A DNA stretch of 64,000 nucleotides from NCBI GenBank assembly GCA_024138025.1, contig JAMXBD010000055.1, positions 930,001-994,000 of the forward strand, given 5' to 3'. A program made the position numbers and the translations under genes. The notes below the pieces were generated by a model. The model did no database searches, was not told the DNA's origin, and worked only from the letters and a program-made list of their open reading frames with translations. Of the stretch, positions 1 to 11,999 are shown piece by piece; the stretch's first letter is position 1, and every line of letters starts with the position of its first letter. Origin of the DNA: Combretum micranthum (lineage: Eukaryota; Streptophyta; Magnoliopsida; Myrtales; Combretaceae).

Positions 1-2195
1 GAATATGATTTTGAATTCTAAATAATTGAATCATTGGATCCTTGTTCATTTAGTTTGTGATAAATGCAATTGTTGCATTTGTTAGCTAGACTATATAGAT
101 CAATGCAATTGTTACACTTGTACCATATGAGTAAGTATGATGTGAAAAAGTAGCAAAAAAATTGAAATGTGATTTAGTTGAATGAGTATTATGATAAACC
201 AAAATATCCTTTAAGGGTCTAAGATTTTTCTCTATTCCCAAACTTTACAAGATTCTTACACATCTTAACAAAGTTGCTTTTGCTCATAAGTTATGCTTAC
301 TTCAGTATCCACATTTTATCATGGTTATCCAAATTGAATCGCTACTATCGACCCATTGAAATAATCAAATTTATATTAATTATACACATGTATATATGGC
401 AAATGCAATCATAGAGAGAAAACACAATTTAACTAGATAGTCATGAATATTCATGAGTTTGATTTTGAATTCTAAATAATTATATCATTCGATCCTTGTC
501 CATTTAGTTTGTAATACAAACAAATGCAATTGTTGCACTCATTAGCTTTACTGTATAAATAAATGCAATTGTTATACTTGTACCTTATCAGTAAGCATAT
601 GATGTTAAATAGTAGAAAAAAGATCGAAATGTAATTCAGTTGGGTAGTATTATGATTAACTAGAATATCCATTAAGGGTTTAAGATTTTGCTCCATTACA
701 AATTCCCCACATATCTTGAAAAAGTTGCTTTTTCTCTTAAGTTATGCTTACTTCAATGTCCACATCTTATCATGGTTATTCCAAATTAAATGACTAATAT
801 CAATCTCAGTAAAATAGTCAAATTTATATTAATTAAACATGCGCGCGTACGCATGCACGCACACACAGAGATATATGACAAATGCAAACACAGAGAGAAA
901 ATGAACAATTTAAATCTTGTCCACTTAGTTTATAATACAGACAAATGCAATTGTTGCACTTGCTAGCTTTACTATATAGACAAATGCAATTGTTATACTT
1001 GTACCTTATTAGTAACTGTATGATCTTAAAAAGTAGCAAAAAGAATAAAATGTGATTTAGTTGGGTGAGCATTATGATTAACCAAAATATCTTTTAAAGG
1101 TTTAAGATTTTCCTCCATTACCAAATTTTACAAGATTCTTACATATCTTGAAAAAGTTGCTTCTGCTCATAAGTTATGCTTACGTCAATGTCCACGTTTT
1201 ATCATGGTTATCCAAATTAAATGAATACTATCAATCTCATTAAAATAGTCAAATTTATATTAATCATACACACATATATATGGCAAATGCAAACAAGAGA
1301 GAAAATGCACATTTAAGTAGATAGTCAAGAATATCGATGAGGTTTGATTTTGAACTCTAAATAATTAGATCATTGGATCATTGTCCACTTAGTTTGTAAT
1401 ACAGACAAATGCAATTGCTGCACTTGTTAGCTTTACTATATAAACAAATGCAATTGTTACACTTGTACCTTATCAATAAGTATATGATGTTAAAAAGTGG
1501 CAAAAGTTAGAAATGTGATTTAGTTGGGTGAGTATTATGATTAATCATAATATTTTAAGGGTATAAGATTTTCCTCCATTACCAAATTTTGTAGATTTTT
1601 TCATATCTTGAAAAAGTTGCTTTTGCTCATAAGTTATGCTTACTTCAATATCCACATTTTATCATGATTATCCACATTAAATGACTACTATCAATCTCAC
1701 TAAAATAGTCAAATTTATATGAATTACACACACACCATATATATATATATGGCAAATGCAAACACACAGAGAAAACGCACATTTTAACTAGATAGTCACG
1801 AATATTAATGAGTTTGATTTTGAATTCTAAATAATTAGATCATTTGATCATTGTCCAATACAGACAAATGCAATTGCTGCACCTGTTAGCTTTACTATAT
1901 ATACAAATGCAATTGTTACACTTGTACCTTATCAATAAGTATATCATGTTAAAAAATAGCAAAAAGTTATAAATGTGGTTTAGTTGGGTGAGTATTATGA
2001 CTAACCAAAATGTCTTTAAGGTATAAGATTTTCCTCCATTACTAAATTTTACAAGATTTTTACATATCTTTAAAAAGTTGCATTTGCTTATAAGTTATGC
2101 TCAAGTCAATGTCCACATTTTATCATGGTTATCCAAATCAAATAACTACTATCGATCTCATTAAAATAGATAAATTTATATTAATTTTACACAAC
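1..2195. repeat. Tandem array of ~420-470 bp units (about 5 copies)
   Basis: The same block recurs with landmark CTTGTCCACTTAG-like sequence at about 41, 495, 916, 1380 and 1850, so spacings are 454, 421, 464 and 470 bp. Each unit also holds an internal duplication: two AAATGCAATTGTTGCACTTG-like segments about 40 bp apart. The third unit lacks part of its start. The first unit begins at the window edge, so the array continues to the left. Minus-strand open frames around 472-696 and 833-1072 are the same repeat translated twice and show no protein family; I do not call them genes. Confidence 0.93.
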
Positions 2196-3696
2196 ATATA
2201 AATATAACATCTATATTATAATTGTAATATACACCCTTCTATATAAATATCTTGAATGCACTTGTTTAGATAATAAATAAAACAAATAATCATACTCATG
2301 CATCTACTTTTATAAAGTATTAATTAATATTAATAAACATAAATCTTTATCCTATTTACTCAATAAGGTTTGTATACACTTTTAACAAACATTATCTAGG
2401 TTTATTCAAATTTTGTAATATGACTCCATGTAAATCTCCAATAACATCATCCTATGTGTCTCTAAATTATAGTTGGACAGTCACTTCTAAGTTTTTATAC
2501 ATCATTGGGTTTGTTGTTTTTGATATCTTGGCATCTACTAGATTTGCACTTTTGTACTATACTTAAGAATGCATTGACACTTGTTTCTTCTAGATGGATC
2601 TATGGTCTTAATTAAGACTTTGCATCTTCTTTGTTGTAAAAACAAGACAAAATGGAAAAAGCTGGCTTATTATTATTGGACACGACTCTTTGCGTAACTC
2701 CCTGACACGTTATTGTTTCTTTTTTAGTTATCATTAGACGTAGCGAGTTTCCTATGTGAACGGTATAGGTAATGGGTAAAAAAAAGTGAATTTAATTATG
2801 CAAAGTTTCTTCTCAGATTTCGCGTATGAAGTTCTCTATCCATCAAATTTGTGAATGAGATTTAAGTAATTTATGTTTCATTATATGATAAGTTTACTAT
2901 TTTCTAGTTAGTTCAAAAGGCATTCGAAGCAAGATAAGGGAAAAAAAAAAGTTCATTACAAGATTAAGCCAATCAAATTAGAAATAGATGAAAGTTTTAA
3001 TTGTTATACTTATTAGAAACTTGTTTCTTCATATCATAATCACTTCAGGTAGTCTGAGTAATAGGATAATTTATTGGAATAAGTTACCAATTAGTGATTT
3101 ATTATATATTTTTTATATATATGTTATTTTCATCCATATATGCTATTTTCATTTATATAGTAATTTAAATGTACTACTTTCGTCCAAATATATTGTTCTT
3201 GGTTCATATACGCTATGACCACTTGTACTTATAATCTCGAGCAATAGCTCTTATACATTATCGACATAACATAGTCCTATAAGAGCTTTTTAACCTTGCT
3301 AGTTGAACCGCACTAGGAGAGGTGGAGGTGGTGGTAGTAGGTAGGGTTGGGTTTGGGTTGGTTGAAGGGGAGGAACACACATTACAAACAAAAAAACCAA
3401 CTGTGGTATGTTATAAGGTGAATGATTAAAGGAAAATAAGGCTTTTCTGCAATTGCCCCTTATAAAGCATGCATCACTGCTTTTCTTCTTCTTTTTCCAA
3501 TGATAAAATAATTTATAATGATCAGGATTATGCTAATTAATAGTAGCGGTTTTAAAAATATTTAAAATTTTCCTATGATATGCCACCATTTAATTTGTCA
3601 TGATGCCATTAGCCCTATTTGCCCAGGTGTCTCTTAAAATTGAGATGCTTTCATGTGTTTAACTTAGATATTGTAAATGCTCCATTTTCCCTTCTT
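2196..3696. other. Intergenic, AT-rich, no gene recognised
   Basis: No coding region or clear repeat was found. A short GGTGG/GGTTGGG-rich stretch lies near 3318-3375. The open frame at 2988-3218 is low-complexity and hydrophobic with no recognisable family. Confidence 0.6.
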
Positions 3697-4066
3697 ATAT
3701 CACGTTTAGTACACTGGAATGATTTGGAGTATATTGGATTAGAATGAACTGGGTTTCACAATAACAAATTCATTCCCATATTTGGAAGTGTGCATGGAAT
3801 GGAATAGCTATATAATGTATTTTTTGGAAATATCCCTTACAATAAATGTAAGTAATGAATATTCAATAAGATAAAAGTATAATTATATTGTATGCAGTTA
3901 ATAAAGCTGGAATGGAATCGTGATTCCGCCTTCGAATTTCCTTCATAGCCTGAATCGTCAATTCCAAAGAATCGCGATTCCAACTTCTAAAAATGCATCA
4001 AAACATTAGAAATGGAATGAAACTTGGAATTAAGATTTCATTTCTATGTACCAAACATGACATTAT
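3697..4066 (+). mobile_element. MITE-like element with GGAATGGAAT-type sequence, copy 1
   Basis: The left end (TCACGTTTAGTACACTGGAA) and the reverse complement of the right end (TCATGTTTGGTACATAGAA) are similar, giving imperfect terminal inverted repeats. The interior is rich in GAATCGTGATTCC-like palindromes. The same sequence, inverted, occurs at about 33026-33363, confirming a dispersed element. No transposase is present, so it is non-autonomous. The superfamily cannot be assigned because the target duplication is unclear. Confidence 0.72.
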
Positions 4067-4769
4067 AGTATTTTTCTTAATATAGATCCCAAAAATGAGG
4101 GGGGGAAAAAGACAAAATTACAAAATGAAAATACACATATAACATGAAAGTTGGAGAAAAACCATTTAAATTATTAAAATTAACTTTTCGCAATTGGGTT
4201 CTACTTGCTCATCCTTGAGGGTATAAAGTCTTATTTATTTAAATGAAACATCCTTTCAAACGGTACTTCATTTGAATTTTAATAGATTATTTTATGTAAA
4301 AATCAATTTTAATGCATGATAAATCATGAATAATCAGACCTCAAAATCCATCAAAATTGATTTAATTTTTGAAATTTTCTTTTCACATATGCATAATAGA
4401 CTCCTCACATGTACTAAAATTTTAATTTTTTTTTTTCCAAAACTAGTGTTAAAGTGGATTTTTGAACCAAAATAAATTTTAGGCCTACAATCAGATTAAA
4501 AATACAAGCAGACGACGCACATGTGATGCGTGTGCAAATAAAACAATCCAACATATATAAATTAAATGGATATATTATTTTGACAGATTGAAAGAGAACA
4601 ATCTTAATTAGTCCTAGAAATTAGGAAATTAATTACAAATCATAATTACAATTGTATTTTTCACAGGTAACTTCTTCATGTTGGGTTACTGTCATGCATA
4701 AAACGATATCAGAGGTTTTAGATCGATATATAAAGATACATACTAGGCTAAAAAAGGAAAAGACTATAT
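4067..4769. other. Intergenic, AT-rich
   Basis: Nothing beyond short A/T homopolymers is visible. Confidence 0.5.
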
Positions 4770-5142
4770 TTATTCAATCCCTATCTAATTCTATCCAAAC
4801 CTTATTTAATTTCATGGTTTCATGGATACCAAAAATATTTTATGCTCACATGCTAAAAAGGAAAAGATTATGTTATTTAATTCTATTTAAACCCTATTTA
4901 ATTTCATGATTTCATGGATATCAAAAATATTTTTAGTGGAAAATACTATATCTATTCAATCCCTATTTAATCATATTCAAAGCTTATTTAATTTCATGAT
5001 TTCAAGAATACCAAAAATATTTTTTGTCCATATGCTAAAAAATGAAAAGACTATGTCTATTAAACTTTTATTTAATTATATTCAAACCCTATTTAATTTT
5101 CCTGATTTCAGAGATATGAAAAAATATTTATTCATATACTAA
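4770..5142. repeat. Short tandem array, ~90-105 bp units, 4 copies
   Basis: The segment CCCTATTTAATTTCATGATT plus a following ATACCAAAAATATTTT recurs at about 4803, 4892, 4984 and 5089, interleaved with GAAAAGACTATGTCTATT-like blocks. Overlapping plus-strand open frames at 4652-4909 and 4906-5142 are this repeat read in frame, not convincing genes. Confidence 0.85.
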
Positions 5143-5849
5143 AAACATTACATTAAAATATTTACACTAAAAATATCAAATGGATAGTTTTACTTTAATA
5201 GTATAAATAAGACTTAATAATACTGTATGCTAAGCCCTGTTAAGATGGCTAGGGTTGGGGTTTAAAATAGGTTAGGTTTTTGCCATTTTTTTTTAATGCT
5301 TAGGATTTGTAAAGCACATAAAAGGCATGTCAGCCGTCTGAACGTGTAAATTTCACACACGTCTTCATCTGCAACCTCTAAATGATGCATTTTTTCACAA
5401 ACTTTATCTAATTCCACCCGATGTGACACTTTTTCTTTTCTTTCCTTTTCTTTTTTGCAAGTACTTTTTTAGTGGGTTCTCGTTCAACCAACTCTAATTG
5501 ATGTCAACATTTGATTGGATTGAAACGCCACATTAAAAATAATGCGATTGGTGTTATTACAAACTCTAAGCTTATCAGTAGCAATTATACTTAATCCATC
5601 ATCTAAATCCAAATGTTGCAATTATAGATAAGAAAAGGTATAAGCCGAAAGAGTACGAAGAAACGCAATAAAAAAGAAAAACTTTAATTAGTCAGAAGAA
5701 TTTCCTTAAAATTAAGCAACTTTCACATAATTTGTTATTGATCCTAAGGCCTAAGCTTTTATAGAACAAACCAAAACTTTTGTTTCAATTCACTTTAACT
5801 GCTCTAAATTGAAGATAATCATCTCAATTTTTGGTTTTTAGAGGACATT
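5143..5849. other. Intergenic left flank of the large retrotransposon
   Basis: No gene is visible. The last five bases (5845-5849, ACATT) are the left copy of the target-site duplication of the element that starts at 5850; the right copy is at 27640-27644. Confidence 0.6.
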
Positions 5850-6859
5850 TGTAAAACCCCTTAAACTTATAATATTTTTATAATAATAAAATCAAATTAA
5901 GGATAATTTAATTATTAATTAGATCATAAAATATCAAAATATTATAACTTAAATCCTTAACGAGTAAATTATGATTTACGATAACGGATTTTATAACTAA
6001 AGTATAAAAGTTTTAAATTAAAGATTTTAAATATATCATATGTTGAAAATATTCAATACAATAAGAATATAAATTTTTATTTATAAATATTATTAAACAA
6101 ATATTTATTATATGTATCATCGAACCGGAAATTTTCCAAATGCAGCACTATCTGTCCACTTGCTCCCCAAGTTATTGATCATCCAATTCCATCTCTCTTC
6201 TTCATTTACTTTATTTTATTTTCTTTTTTAAACTTTCGTATACCAATACTTTTTACTAAACTTCTAAAATTTATAACTTTCACATACCTCAATTATTTTT
6301 AATTCCAAAAATTCCTTTAAGATCATGGAGTAATGCTCTTCAAAACAAAAATAAACTTTATAAGGTTTTATTCACTCTAAAAACCACAACAATAGAAATA
6401 TCGAATATTAAATTTTATTTTACTAGTTACAATAAAGTTATATTTATAAATTAACTTTAGAAAAATATTTATTTCATGTTTTAGGTAAAAGCTTTGGTTT
6501 TCAAATCAATCACCTGATTATTTCGACTAAATGAGATCAAAATGAGTGGGACATTGGATGATTTGCTACTTTATTTTGCATGTTAGTATAATAAATGTTA
6601 GAACTTGATGTTTCTATAATATTTGGTGTTATTCAATTGCTGCTCTCTGCATTGAATTGTGTATGAGATGGAATGAAAATTAAATCCTTTTCGTTGTAGT
6701 TTTATAAAACACAAAAGCAAAGCCAATAGAAGAGTAAATAACTTGGAAAGAACTTAAGAGGATTAAGATAAAAATTATTTCTTCATTGCAGCTTCTTTGA
6801 TTTTTGGAACATTGTGCCAGCGTCCAACATTTGAATATATAAAATATGATGAATCAATA

Positions 6860-8630
6860 TGTAACGTCCTAACTTAATGGCATTATAACTCGTCACGTGT
6901 CATTCTTTTAAAAAGGATACGCTAAAGTTATAAAATACTAAACCATAAATATAATTATCTCCAAATTTCACATAAAAGGTTACTTGAATTTATCATTACT
7001 ACAATCCGTTTCTTAGAAACATATACTGATATTATTCAAAAGTACTTATATAAAATCCAAAACATAACAACTTATTTTATAAACATCTTCAATAATAATC
7101 TAAACAAACTCTATATACTTTGTATGGTCTTCAAATATCTTTTCTCGTATTCTTCCTTAATCTGTTAGTCACTAGTAGGAAAGTCGAATCTACTAACGTC
7201 ATCCCCCATGGTTAACATAAAAGTCATATCTAGACAATTCTCAACCAACATCATCTTCACCTACACTTGAAAAATAAAGGATTGAGCGAAAACGCTTAGT
7301 ACGCCATACAACACACACATACGTGTGAACACACATCAAGCAAATTCATATGCATCATATGCTTATGCAACATCCATTGGTTTATTATTTTTTTATTAAC
7401 CAACAAGCAGCACAGTTTAGGACTATTCACGACTAATTCTAAACCCGGAGTAACTCATGACCTCGATGAAAACCATAATATAAAATAGTATATGTATATA
7501 GTTGCGTTCCACAACTAAGCTGATAACGACTCCTAATTTATCGGAATCATTTTCAAGTGTAACACCACTCGGGACACCGCTACACAAGGATCATCAGGTT
7601 ACCAGTGTAAGTATCACACTTCTGTCGTGGTCTTTACTAACTGCAGCCAAACACAAACAGCATACAATTTTTAAAATCCTGCAAGGGTTAGATCAGTTTA
7701 TATGCATGTCTAATCCTACAAGCACAAACAGCAAACAAGATATGGTCGTACCTGGATTCGCTTCCAAACTTTAATCCACCAACAAATCTTCTTAAAGAGT
7801 AGAACCTAATCCCATAAATATTCATGATCAACAGCATATCTTATTCAATTCCAATTGCAACACATAATTAAAAGATAATCCTTAATTTCATAACCTTACT
7901 AAAGGATCTATAACCCTAATCATAGATCTACAAAAAGAGGTTAGCACACCTGTTTCCTTTGTTTATAATTCAATGAAACCTTCAAACTCAGCTTTCTCCT
8001 CAATTTCTAATTTCTCCACAATTCCTTCAATACATATATAAAATCTCCAATTAACAATTCGATTTACAACAACAAATAAAATTTTATTTAACGATAAGAT
8101 TGGATGGATCCTTACTTACCTAAACTTGCAGATCTTGATTTGAAACAAAAACCCTAAATCAATCAATTACCTATTCTTAATCACTATAATCATATTCCTA
8201 TAATCTATAAATCTTAGGAATCAGAAAATTATAATAAAAATCATACATTTATTTTGAATCGAAACCACAAATCTCCAAATCCACTTTAGGGTTTCTTCAC
8301 TAGATCTTGAATCTCCTTCAAACATATGAAAAGAACCTTATAAGAAAGATAACCCTAAATGATTAATTGAAAACGACTAGAGAGATACCCACTTACCTAG
8401 GGTTTTCTGCTTAGGAAAAGACAAGGCAAAATTAGGCTAAAGAGGTCTATTTATAAGACAAAGTTAACTTAGAAAAAACACAACCCCACAATCTTTAAAG
8501 ATTTTGTTGATCATCATTAATGTGAGGGTTGATAATAATATCTCATTTATTAGGATTGACCATAGAACCCTCTTATTTTATAAGAAATGACACATTTGCC
8601 TTCATTATAAAATATTTATCTTATATTACA
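6860..8630 (-). mobile_element. Solo LTR (family S1, 1.77 kb) inserted in the 5' LTR
   Basis: The 3' LTR of the host element runs straight through this site, whereas here 1771 bp interrupts it. The insert starts TGTAACGTCC, ends TATATTACA, and is flanked by the 5-bp duplication CAATA (6855-6859 and 8631-8635). On the minus strand a TATA box, CTTATAAATAGACC, lies near 8456-8446, about 180 bp from the LTR start, so the LTR points to the minus strand. A second, plus-strand copy of this LTR family is at about 50297-55899. No coding sequence is present. Confidence 0.88.
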
Positions 8631-9066
8631 CAATATCTTTTATTATTTTATCAATTTGATATTTGAGTTTGGTAATATTTTCTAACATAATTGAAATTCA
8701 TCCGATGGTCATGGTGGACTATGAGTCTTTATTTCAAAAATCATATATAAAGAAAGCTCATATGACCCAGGAGGCTTTAGCATGAGTTTTCGATCCTTAT
8801 TCGTGTATCATGGCATTTTTTATCAATTGTGCGTATATTTCTAGATTCTGCCCACTCTTTCAAATTCAAGTATAAGAAATCTTACTTATTGTAACTCACA
8901 AGTTGTAAGATATTCGTAAAATAATTTACCATAAGATTTTCTAGAAAATTCTTAATAAAAACTTGCAACTATTCTTTTATCCTTGAACTTATTTGATTAT
9001 CAATATTATAATATAAACTTGGTCATTTGTGAAAATGTGTATTTTTTTCTTTTATGTGAATTGTTT

Positions 9067-9800
9067 TCTATATAATTTAATCCATAACCATTTATTCGTC
9101 GCACATTTCTATCATATAGTTTTATATGGTAATTTATCAATCTCTCTAATATTATTATTTAATCATTTTATTTAAGGAAACAAACTTATCATTGCATTTA
9201 AGAATATTAACTGAAGAAAAGAATCATCATCTATTATATTTAAGCTACAAACAATTCATTGTTGCACACTTTTATACTATATAATTTTATATCTATTATA
9301 TTTAAGCTAGAAACAATTCATTTGTTGTACACTTTTATACCATATAGTTGCATATTCTAACTTTATCAATTACATTTATTATATATTTGTTTTACTTAAC
9401 ATTCATGACTATTAACTGAGCAATGGTATAAATATTGATTTTATAACTACTTTTTTCTTTTCTTTTTTTTTCCCTTCTAATTGTCATTATTATCATTATG
9501 TATACATAGAAGTATAACTTGATTAAATAAATTCCATTTCTAATGTCTCATTTGTTTTATAGGTATATGGCTACCTTTTTTATGAAGCAAAATAATTGCG
9601 TTTAGGGTTAATGTGTTATAAACTTCATTAAAAATATTTACAATGTATTAGAGTATTATTTCATTAATCATGTGATTTCTTTTTCATGTATTTTTATACA
9701 ATTTATATAATCTTTTAAGTTTCTTCATTCGTGTTGTTTATTGTAAAAGTTCATTTTCTTATTTAGTTTTTACACCACAACACGGGTGTATGTCTGCTAG
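9067..9800 (+). mobile_element. Probable non-autonomous Helitron in the 5' LTR
   Basis: This block is missing from the 3' LTR. It begins with TC (TCTATATAATTTAATCC) and ends CTAG followed by T. A short hairpin (ACACC...GGTGT, 9772-9790) lies about 10 bp before the end. TC start, CTRR end and subterminal hairpin are the known Helitron signature, and there is no target duplication. The base before the start is T rather than the expected A. The interior repeats an AT-rich segment (ATTATATTTAAGCTA) and has no Rep/helicase ORF. Confidence 0.55.
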
Positions 9801-10623
9801 TAATTATATTATGGTTGATCACCCTTAAACCTACTAATAATTATCGGGTTATGATAGATCTGACATGCATTGCACGGAGTCTTGCATCATTTAATGCCAT
9901 CACTGTCACACAATGGATAGAAAGAAAATTTAAGTTACTTCAGATAGCATTTAAGGTATCCGCAAGTATTAAGAAAGTTATTTTTGAATACGAGTTTATT
10001 CATATTCTCCTAATAAGTGTTCTTAAGTATCTTGTTTTAGTAATAAGAACTAAAAGATTTGGGGAAGTCGCGTATTACTAAAACATAAACTATCCATTGT
10101 TGTAGGTCACATCGTAAGTTTACGGATATATGGCCAAATTTAAGGTACCCTTAATTAGCTTTAGACTGCATTTAAGGTATCTGAGCCTACCTCGGACTGC
10201 ATTTGAGGTATCTGTAGGTATTATGAGAACTATTCTGGACATTCCATCTTAGGACTGCATTTAAGGTATCCTAAGTAGGGCTACATCTAAGGTATCCTGA
10301 AACTTACGAATTACGAGAAAGCTATTAGATGACCTGGAAACTGATGGAACTACCAATTCTCTAACCTTAGGTCAAGGGGGGGTTTATACCCTAGACTTCA
10401 CGTTGGTTACCGGAAGATCACGTGTGATGTTTGCATTATATATGCTTATTTATGCATAGCATATAATTGATAACTTGTTTGTTATAGCTTGTTTTGTGGT
10501 AATGAGAATATTGCACTCCCACCTCACTGAGTTGTGACTTTTACTCATTCCCCATAGTGTGATTAGTGCTACAGGTACTTCCAGGAATATCTACAGCTCT
10601 GACATATTGACAACTTCAATAAC

Positions 10624-11670
10624 TGTCACGCTCCGCCCCCGCAGGCGACGGCAAGGCGATGTCAGGGCAGGCAAACCCATCACTATCCCCGTGATAATGG
10701 CCAGCACCACCATTGCATCATGGTGACCCCAACCAACGCATGCCCCCGCAGGGTACCACGGGCACTATAGGTATTGTTACTCTTAGGCAGAGTTGAATCC
10801 AGTCTGCAGACTCTAGGATTCGAACCCCAGACCTAAGGCTTTTGCTTGCCCCAAAGGCAGCACCTCTTACCAATTGAGCTGCAGATCAATGGTGAAAGGT
10901 GCTGCCTTTGGGGCAGGCAAAAGCCTTAGGTCTGGGGTTCGAATCCTAGAGTCTTCAGACTGGATTCAACTCTGCCTAAGGGTAACAATACCTATAGTGC
11001 CATGGTACCCTGCGGGGCATGCATTGGTTTGGGTCACCATGATGCAATGGTGGTGTCGGCCATTACCACTAGGGGGCCAGCGGTGGTTGTCTGCCCTGGC
11101 ATCGCATCGCCGTCGCTTGCGGGGCGAGGTATGACATAAAAAGGCTCCTTTTATGTCACGCTCCGCCCCCGCAGGCGACAGCAACGCGATGCCAGGGCAG
11201 GCAAACCCACCACTAGCCCCTAGTGATAATGGCCGGCACCACCATTGCATCATGGTGACCCCAACCAACGCATGCCCTACAAGGTACCACGGGCACTATA
11301 GGTATTGTTACTCTTAGGCAAAGTTGAATCCAGTCTGCAGACTCTAGGATTCAAACCCCAGACCTAAGGCTTTTGCCTGCCCCAAAGGCAGTACCTCTTA
11401 CCAGTTGAGCTGCAAATCAATTGGTGAAATGTGCTGCCTTTGGAGCAGGCAAAAGCCTTAGGTCTAGGGTTCGAATCCTAGAGTCTGCAGACTGGATTCA
11501 ACTCTGCCTAAGAGTAACAATACATATAGTGCCCGTGGTACCCTGCGGGGCATGCGTTGGTTAGGGTCACCATGATGCAATGGTGGTGTCGGCCATTACC
11601 ACTAAGGGGCCAGCGGTGGTTATCTGCCCTGGCATCGCATTGCCGTCGCCTGTGGGGGCGGGGTGTGACA
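10624..11670. mobile_element. GC-rich double foldback element with tRNA-like heads
   Basis: The block is absent from the equivalent site in the 3' LTR and is flanked by the 5-bp duplication ATAAC (10619-10623 and 11671-11675). It starts TGTCACGCTCCGCC and ends GGGTGTGACA. It consists of two similar palindromes, 10624-11136 and 11154-11670, separated by 17 bp. Each palindrome has two inverted arms of about 250 bp meeting near 10880 and 11415. Each arm carries, from the centre outward, an A-box-like segment (AGCTCAATTGG) and a B box (GGTTCGAATCC), as in tRNA genes and tRNA-derived SINEs. Open frames in both directions (10874-11134, 10966-11268) are products of the palindrome. No protein is encoded. 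The element class is unknown. Confidence 0.88.
10816..10947. promoter_or_regulatory. Internal Pol III-like A and B boxes, first palindrome
   Basis: The B box GGTTCGAATCC is exact on the plus strand at 10937-10947 and on the minus strand at 10826-10816. The A-box-like AGCTCAATTGGT is on the minus strand at 10880-10869, with a weaker plus-strand version starting near 10882. A-to-B spacing of roughly 45-55 bp fits a tRNA-type promoter. The second palindrome repeats this at 11357-11347 (minus, one change) and 11468-11478 (plus). Whether any is transcribed is inference. Confidence 0.6.
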
Positions 11671-11956
11671 ATAACAATAGCAACTTTTAGGATTTAGGGA
11701 TATAAAAGATGAAAGATATACCTATTCTACTTGATAGTTTATATTTTGGCAATGGACTACTAAGATACAGTCTTCATTACCTTATCAACATTAGTAAGCA
11801 ATTTCTTAATACAGACTTAAGGTACTCATGTATTATAAGTCCTTTGCTTAGTATGTACCAGTAGAAGATGCTTTACGAATACTTAAATAAATTAATTAGG
11901 TATTCGTGGTAGGTTGTCACGACTAAGGCCCATAAAGGGGCATGACAACTTTTGTG

Positions 11957-11968
11957 GGTATCAGAGCC
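11957..11968 (+). other. Primer-binding site of the chromovirus
   Basis: GGTATCAGAGCC starts nine bases after the 5' LTR end. It matches the canonical plant initiator-Met tRNA primer site (TGGTATCAGAGC), with one extra G before it. Confidence 0.88.
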
Positions 11969-11999
11969 ATAGTTTAAGCCTAGGACTAAACTTAGAAAA

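Larger units (their letters stand above)
5850..11947 (+). repeat. 5' LTR of the chromovirus (6.1 kb with insertions, ~2.5 kb without)
   Basis: It starts TGTAAAACCCC and ends GGGGCATGACA. It matches the 3' LTR in several blocks: 5850-6860, 8636-9066, 9801-10623 and 11676-11947. The gaps between these blocks are three later insertions: a solo LTR, a probable Helitron and a foldback element. A repeated motif close to GGACTGCATTTAAGGTATC occurs near 10163, 10194, 10252 and 10278. Confidence 0.9.

Noticed and set aside
472..1072. Two similar minus-strand ORFs (74 and 79 codons) that look like paralogous small membrane proteins
   Set aside because: They are the same tandem-repeat monomer read twice; the other monomers break the frame.
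10810..10950. Possible functional tRNA gene
   Set aside because: A and B boxes are present, but no acceptor stem or standard 7-base anticodon arm with 5-bp stem can be drawn; it is tRNA-like only.
10874..11268. Overlapping ORFs on both strands with related sequences
   Set aside because: They arise from the palindromic foldback; the same DNA is read in both directions.
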